Positions 9,475 through 15,995 of a DNA stretch of 43,099 nt are shown here, one piece after another. The DNA lies in assembly GCA_003223455.1 (NCBI GenBank), contig QHVE01000061.1:1-43099 (forward strand). Direction: 5' to 3'. Origin of the DNA: Gemmatimonadota bacterium (GTDB taxonomy: Bacteria; Gemmatimonadota; Gemmatimonadetes; Gemmatimonadales; Gemmatimonadaceae). How positions within the stretch are numbered: the first letter of the stretch is position 1; each line of letters begins with the position of its first letter. A program made the translations under genes and the position numbers. Under the pieces are notes generated by a model. That model worked only from the letters and a program-made list of their open reading frames with translations. It was not told where the DNA came from and made no database searches.

Positions 9475-11103
9475 ATGCCCCACCCCGCCGCTGACGTCAT
9501 CGTAGTTGGCGCCGGCCTCGCCGGTCTCGTCGCGGCGGCGGAGGCGGCGGACGCTGGACGTCGCGTGCTGCTGCTCGATCAGGAGGGCGAGCAGAGTCTC
9601 GGCGGGCAGGCGTTCTGGTCGCTCGGCGGATTGTTCTTCGTCGACTCGCCCGAGCAGCGGCGGCTCGGCATCCGCGACTCGCGCGAGCTCGCACATCGCG
9701 ACTGGATGGCGACCGCCGGATTCGATCGTGCGGAGGACAAGTGGCCGCGGCGATGGGCCGAAGCGTATCTCGATTTCGCGGCAGGGGAGAAGCGCGCCTG
9801 GCTGCACGCGCAGGGAATGCGCTGGTTCCCCGCGGTGGGATGGGCTGAGCGGGGCGCGGCTGGCGCGAGTGGGCCGGGGAACAGCGTGCCGCGCTTCCAC
9901 GTCACCTGGGGCACGGGGCCCGGCGTGATGGCGCCGTTCGAGCGTCGCGTGCGCGCGCATGCTCGGTCCGGTCGCGTGCAGTTTCACTTCCGGCATCGCG
10001 TGCGCGGACTCGTCGTCACGAACGGGGTGGTGCACGGCGTTCACGGCGACGTCCTCGAACCCACGAGTGTCGCGCGCGGCGTGAGCAGCTCGCGCGTCGC
10101 GATCGGCGAGTTCGTGTTGGACGCCGCCGCGGTGATCGTCACGTCTGGCGGCATCGGCGGGAACTTCGACCTCGTACGCCGGCCACCTGCGTTCATGCTC
10201 TGCGGCGTGCCGGAGCACGTCGACGGCCTGCTCCAGCAGCGCGTACACGAGGCGGGCGCGCGACTGATCAATCCCGACCGGATGTGGCACTACACGGAAG
10301 GGGTTCGGAACTGGGCGGCGATCTGGCCCGCACACGGCATCCGCATCCTGCCCGGTCCGAGCAGCCTGTGGCTCGACCCGGATGGCGAGCGTCTGCCGTA
10401 TCCGAACATTCCCGGTGCGGACACGCTCGGCGCGCTGCGGCACATCACGACCCACGGCCACGCGCACACATGGTTCGTGCTCAACCGCGCGATCGTCAAG
10501 CGCGAGTTCGCGCTCTCGGGCAGCGAGCAGAACCCCGACCTCACGGGCAAGAGCCTGCGCCTCACCCTGCGACGCATCGGCAAGGCGGTGCAGCCGCCAG
10601 TGCAGGCGTTCCTGGATCACGGCGCAGATTTCATCGTGCGCCCCTCGCTCCGGCAGCTCGTCGACGGGATGAACGAGCTCGTCGCGGGTTCGGGGACGGT
10701 GCGCGTCGACTACGACACCGTCGAGCGCGTGGTGCGCGACCGCGACCTGCAGATCGACAACGCGGCCGGCAAGGATCCACAGCTCGCTATCGTGCGTGGG
10801 GCGCGGCGCATCGTCAGCGAACGACTGGTGCGCGTCGCCAGGCCGGCGCGCATCCTCGATCCGGCAGACGGTCCACTCATCGCCGTTCGCCTCAGCGTGC
10901 TCACGCGCAAGTCACTCGGCGGACTGGAGACCGACTCGAGTGCGCGCGTGCTCGGCGTCGACGGCGAACCGATCCCGGGCCTGTACGCCGCTGGCGAAGT
11001 CGCAGGATTCGGTGGCGGCGGGATGCACGGATATCGCTCGCTCGAGGGGACCTTCCTTGGAGGCTGCCTCTACAGCGGCCGCGTAGCTGGAAGAGCTGTT
11101 TGA
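9475..11103 (+). CDS. FAD-binding dehydrogenase, 3-ketosteroid dehydrogenase/fumarate reductase flavoprotein family
   Basis: 542-residue flavoprotein. The dinucleotide-binding GAGLAG motif at residues 12-17 follows a short beta strand (DVIVVGAG), with the acidic end of strand 2 in LLLDQE. An FAD-contacting GGQAFWSLGG stretch sits near 43-52. The C-terminal fold returns to a second FAD site, PGLYAAGEVAGFGGGGMHGY, typical of the fumarate reductase/KstD group annotated as FAD-binding dehydrogenase. These enzymes remove or add hydrogens at an alpha,beta C-C bond; the electron acceptor and substrate cannot be read here. There is no signal peptide, so it is cytoplasmic. Start ATG 9475 has no obvious Shine-Dalgarno, but the Rossmann strand begins only a few residues after it. 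It lies 51 nt behind the amidase on the same strand, so an operon is likely. The stop faces the TPR kinase across a 27-nt gap carrying a REP-like palindrome. Confidence 0.88.
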   Translation: MPHPAADVIVVGAGLAGLVAAAEAADAGRRVLLLDQEGEQSLGGQAFWSLGGLFFVDSPEQRRLGIRDSRELAHRDWMATAGFDRAEDKWPRRWAEAYLDFAAGEKRAWLHAQGMRWFPAVGWAERGAAGASGPGNSVPRFHVTWGTGPGVMAPFERRVRAHARSGRVQFHFRHRVRGLVVTNGVVHGVHGDVLEPTSVARGVSSSRVAIGEFVLDAAAVIVTSGGIGGNFDLVRRPPAFMLCGVPEHVDGLLQQRVHEAGARLINPDRMWHYTEGVRNWAAIWPAHGIRILPGPSSLWLDPDGERLPYPNIPGADTLGALRHITTHGHAHTWFVLNRAIVKREFALSGSEQNPDLTGKSLRLTLRRIGKAVQPPVQAFLDHGADFIVRPSLRQLVDGMNELVAGSGTVRVDYDTVERVVRDRDLQIDNAAGKDPQLAIVRGARRIVSERLVRVARPARILDPADGPLIAVRLSVLTRKSLGGLETDSSARVLGVDGEPIPGLYAAGEVAGFGGGGMHGYRSLEGTFLGGCLYSGRVAGRAV

Positions 11104-11106
11104 GCG

Positions 11107-11130
11107 TGGGGTCGGACTCCTTGACCCCCT
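11107..11130. repeat. Solitary REP-like element between convergent genes
   Basis: GGGGTCGGACTCCTTGACCCC at 11108-11128 is a one-mismatch relative of the GGGGTCAGACTCCTT repeat seen beside the RAYT transposase at 26970-28000. Here its ends pair (GGGGTC with GACCCC, 9-nt loop). It fills nearly the whole gap between the stop codons of the FAD dehydrogenase and the TPR kinase and may act as a bidirectional transcript end. Confidence 0.7.
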
Positions 11131-13578
11131 TTAGGACTTCGGATGCGCGAACGGCCACGGGCGCGCCAGCGGGCACGGAGCCACTGACAGCGCTCGCATC
11201 GCCGCGACGAATCGCGCGTCGGCCCACAGTGGATCGAGCAGTGGGTCGCAGCCGAAGAACGATCCCGATCCTACGTAGCGATGCTGTCCCTCGCTCGACG
11301 TGAGAATACGGAGCAGCGGCTCGCGATTGCCGAACACCAACTCGGCGAATGCCGGACTGGCAATGCCCGTCGCGTCACCCTGGGCGCGCAGCCGCGCGCG
11401 AACCCGATCCGCATCCGCCCATCGGCCGGCGGCGGCATCCGCGAAGAGGAGGGCCAAAAAGAGCCGAGAGTCGCCCGGATGCAGACGGACACCGCGTTGC
11501 GCCGTGGCGATCCCGCTGTCGGACGCGCCGGACAGCGATTGCGTCATACTCAGCGTGTAGATCGCGAACGCCGCGGTGGAGTCCAGCGCGAGCGTGTGCC
11601 GCGTCTGAGCCTCCGCCTCGGGGAAGCGGCGCGCGAGGAGGAGCGCGGTCGACAGCGCAAAGTTGGGGGGTAACGCGAGCGGGTCGAGCTGCGTCCCATG
11701 GCGCAGCTCCGCGATGGCCTCGTCGGTCCGGCCGAGATTGAGCAGGCTCATGGCAAGCCAGTGGCGACCGGTGACGGACGACGGGTCGAGCGCGACCCCC
11801 TTCCGGTAGTGCGCGAGCGCGTCGGCGAATCGCAGGCGGAAATCCAGGGCGACGCCGAGCGCGAGCTGGCCGTCCGCGACGGTAGAGTCGAGTGCCACCG
11901 CGAGATTCGCGCTCTCCTCCGTGAGCGTCAGCGCACGATCGATCTCCAGCACCGGCTTGCCCGAGCCGTCGTCCCTCACGAACACGGGCGCCACGGCATA
12001 GGCTTGCGCCAACGCGGCATGCGCACGGGCGAATGACGGATCGCGTGCGACAGCGGCGCGGAGATTCTCGATCGCCCGCTCGATGTTCGTCGCGCCACGC
12101 CGCATCCAGTAGTAGCGCCCCTTGAGATACAGGTCGTACGCTTCCTGATCGCTCGTGCCGCGCGAGCGATCGGCCAGTTGTGCGTCGATGCCGGAGCCCA
12201 GCATCGGCGCGAGCGAGCGCACGATGGCGCGCGTGAGCGAATCCTGAACGGCGAACACGTCGCCAGTGCGGCTCTCGTACACGCTGTCCCACATCACCTT
12301 GCCGTCTGCCGTGCTCACGAGCTGCGCGACGACACGGAGGCGGTCGCCGGCCCGACGCATCGTGCCGTTCACGAGCGCGCCGACGTCGAGCACGCGCCCG
12401 ATCTCCTGCGCCGCCACCGACTTCCCCTTGAACGTGTAGCTCGACGTGCGGCCGGCGATCCGCAGTCCCGGCACACGCGACAGCGCGTGCGCCAGCTCGT
12501 CGGTGAGCCCGTCGCTGAAATACTCGTCGTCCGACGAGCCGCTCGAGTTCACGAATGGGAGCACCGCCACGGTGCGGATCTTCGCTGAGGCGATCTCGAC
12601 GCCCGGTGCGACCCACGTTGCACGCCACCGCCACGCCCCGAATGCTCCGCTCAGGAGCACGAGCGCGCCCGCGGCGACGGCCATCCCGAGGCGCCGCGGC
12701 CGGCGCGCCGGCCGCCACTCCGCCGTCGCCGCATCGAGTGCGCGCAGCACGGCATCGGCGCTCTCGGGACGGTCGGCGGGATCCTTCGCCAGCAGCCGCA
12801 TCACCAGCGCGTCGAGCGGCGCGGGCGAGTCGGTTCGCCGCAGCGACAGCCGCTCCGGCGTCTCCGTCAGGTGCGCCGCCATGAGCGCCTGCGCGGTGCG
12901 CCCCGCGAAGGGATGCGCACCCGTGAGCATCTCGTACGCGATCAGACCCAGCGCGTAGAGGTCGGCCCGCTGATCGACGGCGGCATCGGCGACCGCCTGC
13001 TCGGGCGCCATGTACGCCGGCGTCCCGATCGCCACGCCCGCCGTGGTCAGCCCCGTCGGGTACGCGGCACCGTTGTGCGTCGCGGCGACCAGCGCCTTCG
13101 CGATGCCGAAGTCGGCGACGACCGCGGTCCCCTCGCTGAGCAGGATGTTCTCGGGCTTGATGTCCCGATGCACGATCCCCGCGCGATGCGCGTACGCCAG
13201 CGCCTTCGCGACGTCGCGCAGCACACTGATCGCCTCGGGAATCGGTATCGGTCCGCGGCCCATCCGCTCCCGCAGCGACGCGCCCGCCACGAACGGCATG
13301 ACGTAGTACGGGGTGCCGTCGGTCGTGACGCCGTCGCTGATGACGGGCACGATGTGCGGCTCCTGGAGCGCGGCCGCCACCCTGATCTCCCGCGCGAACC
13401 GCTCGGCGCTGATCCCCGCCGCCAGCTCCGGCGAGAGCGCCTTCACCACGACGGATCGCTCGAGGCGCTGATCGCGCACGAGGAACACGCGCGACATCCC
13501 TCCGCCGCCGAGCTCGCGCTCGATGACGTAGCTGTCGCCGAGCGAGGCGTGCAGTTGTTCGCGCATCAGGTCGGCCAT
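11131..13578 (-). CDS. Membrane Ser/Thr protein kinase with extracytoplasmic TolB-like and TPR regions
   Basis: 815-residue Hanks-type kinase, counted from ATG 13578 (MADLMREQL), which matches how such kinases usually begin; longer in-frame starts add a non-conserved Arg-rich leader. Kinase domain about 17-280: glycine loop GGGGMSRVF at 24-32, ATP-anchoring Lys46, HRDIKPEN from 137, DFG 156-158, APE 191-193, all intact, so it should be active. One transmembrane helix at about 298-317 separates the kinase from an extracytoplasmic TolB-like N-terminal-type domain (about 336-450, TVAVLPFVNSSG) and a TPR array to about 800, probably for protein or ligand sensing. The same TM-TolB-TPR plan is seen in the BTAD regulator at 20610-23369. 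It lies downstream of the HxlR/monooxygenase pair on the same strand, 114 nt away. Targets unknown. Confidence 0.92.
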   Translation of the reverse strand: MADLMREQLHASLGDSYVIERELGGGGMSRVFLVRDQRLERSVVVKALSPELAAGISAERFAREIRVAAALQEPHIVPVISDGVTTDGTPYYVMPFVAGASLRERMGRGPIPIPEAISVLRDVAKALAYAHRAGIVHRDIKPENILLSEGTAVVADFGIAKALVAATHNGAAYPTGLTTAGVAIGTPAYMAPEQAVADAAVDQRADLYALGLIAYEMLTGAHPFAGRTAQALMAAHLTETPERLSLRRTDSPAPLDALVMRLLAKDPADRPESADAVLRALDAATAEWRPARRPRRLGMAVAAGALVLLSGAFGAWRWRATWVAPGVEIASAKIRTVAVLPFVNSSGSSDDEYFSDGLTDELAHALSRVPGLRIAGRTSSYTFKGKSVAAQEIGRVLDVGALVNGTMRRAGDRLRVVAQLVSTADGKVMWDSVYESRTGDVFAVQDSLTRAIVRSLAPMLGSGIDAQLADRSRGTSDQEAYDLYLKGRYYWMRRGATNIERAIENLRAAVARDPSFARAHAALAQAYAVAPVFVRDDGSGKPVLEIDRALTLTEESANLAVALDSTVADGQLALGVALDFRLRFADALAHYRKGVALDPSSVTGRHWLAMSLLNLGRTDEAIAELRHGTQLDPLALPPNFALSTALLLARRFPEAEAQTRHTLALDSTAAFAIYTLSMTQSLSGASDSGIATAQRGVRLHPGDSRLFLALLFADAAAGRWADADRVRARLRAQGDATGIASPAFAELVFGNREPLLRILTSSEGQHRYVGSGSFFGCDPLLDPLWADARFVAAMRALSVAPCPLARPWPFAHPKS

Positions 13579-13640
13579 GCGGGCGGGTGGGTCGTGCGAA
13601 CATAGCCGCCGCCCGGACGATCGCCAGTAAAACGAGGAGC

Positions 13641-13663
13641 GCGGTCCGTCACATCGGGACCGC
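13641..13663 (-). terminator. Possible terminator of the monooxygenase transcript
   Basis: Perfect 7-bp arms GCGGTCC and GGACCGC with a 9-nt loop lie about 30 nt past the monooxygenase stop. Read leftward, a TTTT run follows after about 8 nt. The stem is short and the T-run distant, so this is tentative. Confidence 0.35.
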
Positions 13664-13692
13664 CGCACCCCCGACTTCCGGACCCGGCCCGT

Positions 13693-14790
13693 TCAGCGAA
13701 GCCCGAGGTACGCCATCAACTCGCTCGCCGCCGCCGCTCCGGCGCGGTTCGCACCGATCGTCGACGCTGATGGTCCGTACCCGACGAGATGGATGCGCGG
13801 GTCCTTCGCGACCTGCGTCGCCAGACGTCCGGTCATCACGATGCCGCCGTTCGCCTCGCGCAAGCCGAGTGGTGCGAGATGATCGAGCGCGCTGCGGAAC
13901 CCCGTGCACCAGAGGATGACGTCGGCGCCGAGCGTCGTGCCGTCGTCCCACCGCACGCCGTTCTCCGTGATCTCGCTGAACATCGGTCGACGTTCGAGCA
14001 CGCCGCGCGCGCGCATGGCCTCGATGGCCGGCGTGACGGGAAGGCCGGTCACGGAGACGACGGACCGCGGCGGCAGCCCCGCGCGCACACGCTCCTCGAC
14101 GAGCTTCACCGCGGCGCGGCCCGCCGCCTCGTCGAACGGCCCGGTGCGGAACTCCGGGGGACGCCGCGTCACCCACGTCGTCGTCGTCACGCGCGAGACC
14201 TCGTCGAGCAGCTGGATCGCCGAGATGCCGGCGCCGACGATGATCACGTGCCGGTCGACGAACTCCGACGCGGTGCGATAGTCCTTCGTGTGCAGCTGCC
14301 GACCGGTGAAGCGCTCCGCGCCCGGCACCTCGGGGATGTACGGCCGCTCCCACGTACCGGTCGCGTTGATGATCCCGCGCGCCGCGACTTCGCCGCGGTC
14401 CGTCTCGACGACGAGCCGATCACCGCGGTCGCAGACGACCGTCACGTGCACCGGACGATAGACGGGCAGTGCGAACTCGCGCTCGTACGCCGCGAAGTAG
14501 CGCGGCACCGCCTCCGCCGCCTTCACCTCGGCCGTCGTCGCTTCCACCGCGTCGGCGAAGCGCATCCCCGGGAGATCGTGGATGCGATTGACGGTGCTCA
14601 GCGTGAGCGACGGCCAGCGGTACTGCCAGGCGCCGCCCGGCGCCGGCGCCTGATCGAGCACGACGAAGCCGCGCACGGGCGCCAGCCCTCGCTGCTCGAG
14701 GTGATACGCCGACGAAAGTCCCGCCTGCCCCGCCCCGATGACGACGACGTCGGTGCGCAGTCGAAGCGGCGGATCGGCGTGGTCGCTCAC
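13693..14790 (-). CDS. Flavin-dependent monooxygenase-like NAD(P)/FAD oxidoreductase (CzcO/FMO type)
   Basis: 365-residue two-dinucleotide-binding-domain flavoprotein. FAD motif GAGQAG at residues 19-24, an FAD-contacting GGAWQYRWPSL at 52-62, and the NAD(P)H motif GAGIS from 187. A conserved ATG motif (NATGTW, 142-147) joins the domains, as in flavin monooxygenases of the CzcO/K+-transport-associated group. It probably oxygenates a small lipophilic or heteroatom substrate with NADPH and O2; the substrate is not predictable. The start is GTG 14790, whose GTGA overlaps the TGA of the upstream HxlR gene, a classic translational coupling arrangement. Longer starts read through the regulator in another frame and are rejected. 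Coupling suggests the HxlR protein controls its own oxidoreductase, possibly in response to electrophile or redox stress. Confidence 0.9.
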   Translation of the reverse strand: MSDHADPPLRLRTDVVVIGAGQAGLSSAYHLEQRGLAPVRGFVVLDQAPAPGGAWQYRWPSLTLSTVNRIHDLPGMRFADAVEATTAEVKAAEAVPRYFAAYEREFALPVYRPVHVTVVCDRGDRLVVETDRGEVAARGIINATGTWERPYIPEVPGAERFTGRQLHTKDYRTASEFVDRHVIIVGAGISAIQLLDEVSRVTTTTWVTRRPPEFRTGPFDEAAGRAAVKLVEERVRAGLPPRSVVSVTGLPVTPAIEAMRARGVLERRPMFSEITENGVRWDDGTTLGADVILWCTGFRSALDHLAPLGLREANGGIVMTGRLATQVAKDPRIHLVGYGPSASTIGANRAGAAAASELMAYLGLR

Positions 14791-15239
14791 ATGTCGCTCG
14801 TCGCCCACTGCGGCTGCTTCGCTCGCGCGTCGTAGCGCGCGCGCGCCGCGTCGACCTCGGCGAGGTGCGCGCCCGACCACGTGATGAGCTCACCGACGAT
14901 CTCGCGCAGCGTCGCGCCGAGCGGGGTGAGCGAGTACTCGACGCGCGGCGGCACTTCGGGGTGCATCGTGCGACGAACGAGACCGTCGCGCTCGAGGCCG
15001 CGCAGCGTCACGGTGAGCATGCGCTGACTCACGCCGTCGACGCGACGCCGTAGCTCGCTGAACCGTACCGTGCCCGCTTCGGCGAGCACGTGGATGACGT
15101 ACATCGACCATTTGTCGGCGACCCGCGAGATCATCTCGCGCGCGCGGCAGTTGGCGGGCGTGTGCTCCATCTCGGCCGGGGGCGGGGGCGGCGCCGCCTT
15201 GCGGGATCGAGTGGATGTCGCGGTTCGGATCACTGGCAC
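14787..15239 (-). CDS. HxlR-family winged-helix transcriptional regulator
   Basis: 150-residue MarR-related regulator of the HxlR type. Winged helix about 36-115: RFSELRRRVDGVSQRMLTV is the recognition region and EYSLTPLG the wing. Cys31 just before the helix bundle (ANCRAREM) is where YodB/HypR-type members place their redox-sensing cysteine, so thiol sensing is plausible. The GTG start at 15239 is chosen because GGAG lies 5 nt upstream; an internal ATG at 15170 would give 127 residues and lacks an RBS. It is divergent from DoxX (184-nt gap with a dyad at 15312-15326) and overlaps the monooxygenase gene by 4 nt. Regulator, DoxX and oxidoreductase therefore form a probable small stress regulon. 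The effector is not known. Confidence 0.92.
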   Translation of the reverse strand: MPVIRTATSTRSRKAAPPPPPAEMEHTPANCRAREMISRVADKWSMYVIHVLAEAGTVRFSELRRRVDGVSQRMLTVTLRGLERDGLVRRTMHPEVPPRVEYSLTPLGATLREIVGELITWSGAHLAEVDAARARYDARAKQPQWATSDM

Positions 15240-15311
15240 GGTTACTCCGAAGTCACTGGGGCACGTCGATGTGCCGTCTTCTCGCCGGGATCGAGCACTT
15301 TTACAGTTCTA

Positions 15312-15326
15312 GTTACGAAACGTAAC
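15312..15326. promoter_or_regulatory. Dyad operator candidate for the HxlR regulator
   Basis: Perfect inverted repeat GTTACG-AAA-CGTAAC in the divergent HxlR/DoxX intergenic region. Length and spacing suit a winged-helix dimer, and the AT-rich centre stands out from its surroundings. It lies 98 nt before the DoxX start and 73 nt before the regulator start, so one site could control both directions. Confidence 0.5.
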
Positions 15327-15423
15327 CTGGTCCACGAACGGAACCAAGTCACGAAAGAGGCCGGTGGAGCTCCGTGGAGCCGCCGCGCCCGCTCGACACC
15401 ACACGGACGGAGGAACCACCACC

Positions 15424-15969
15424 ATGCTCACGAACTACGCGACTGACCCAGAGATGCTCGGCCTCGGTCTCCTCGTCGGACGGCTCGTGCTCGGCCTGCT
15501 CATGGCAGCGCACGGCGCGCAGAAGCTGTTCGGCTGGTTCGGCGGCTACGGACTCAACGCGACGGGCGAGTTCATGGTGCAGCTCGGATTCCCCTCGGGC
15601 CGCCTCTTCGCCTCCACCGCTGCCGTCACCGAGGTGGTGAGCGGACTGCTCGTCGCGCTCGGACTGTTCGGACCGATCGGGCCGGCGCTCATGCTGTCCG
15701 TCATGATCGTCGCGGCGATCAGCGTGCACTGGCAGAACGGCGTCTTCGCCATGCAGAACGGCATCGAGGTTCCACTGCTCTACGCCGCCGGCGCGCTCGC
15801 CATCGCGCTGACGGGCCCGGGTCTCTTCTCGCTCGATGCGCTGCTCGGCATCACGTCGCTCTGGTCGCCGCGGGTCACGGCGCTCGCACTGGCGGTCGGT
15901 GTCGTCGGCGGCATCGCCAACCTCATGGTGCGACGTCCTCCGATGGCGGCGGGTGGCGCGAGCCGGTAG
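15424..15969 (+). CDS. DoxX-family membrane protein
   Basis: 181-residue integral membrane protein with four predicted helices. The first holds the DoxX signature (LGRLVLGLLMAAHGAQKLFGWFGG-type; key residues R, H, G, K, F, G near 16-38). Start ATG 15424 is supported by GGAGGAA 8 nt upstream; an in-frame ATG at 15364 lacks one. DoxX proteins are linked to quinone/thiosulfate oxidation in archaea and to membrane thiol/oxidative-stress complexes in actinobacteria; which applies here is unknown. Its divergent pairing with an HxlR regulator is common in bacteria and suggests induction by electrophiles, quinones or oxidants. It converges on the next kinase gene with only 14 nt between stops and a hairpin in the gap. 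Confidence 0.93.
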   Translation: MLTNYATDPEMLGLGLLVGRLVLGLLMAAHGAQKLFGWFGGYGLNATGEFMVQLGFPSGRLFASTAAVTEVVSGLLVALGLFGPIGPALMLSVMIVAAISVHWQNGVFAMQNGIEVPLLYAAGALAIALTGPGLFSLDALLGITSLWSPRVTALALAVGVVGGIANLMVRRPPMAAGGASR

Positions 15970-15995
15970 CAGGCTCGCGCCGCTCAGCGCGGCGC
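15955..15995. terminator. Bidirectional terminator-like double hairpin
   Basis: GGCGCGAGCC (15955-15964) and GGCTCGCGCC (15972-15981) form a perfect 10-bp stem whose 7-nt loop contains the DoxX stop. An overlapping alternative stem pairs 15977-15983 with 15989-15995. It sits between convergent DoxX and the PD40 kinase. No T-run, so it may act by transcript end stabilisation rather than intrinsic termination. Confidence 0.5.
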
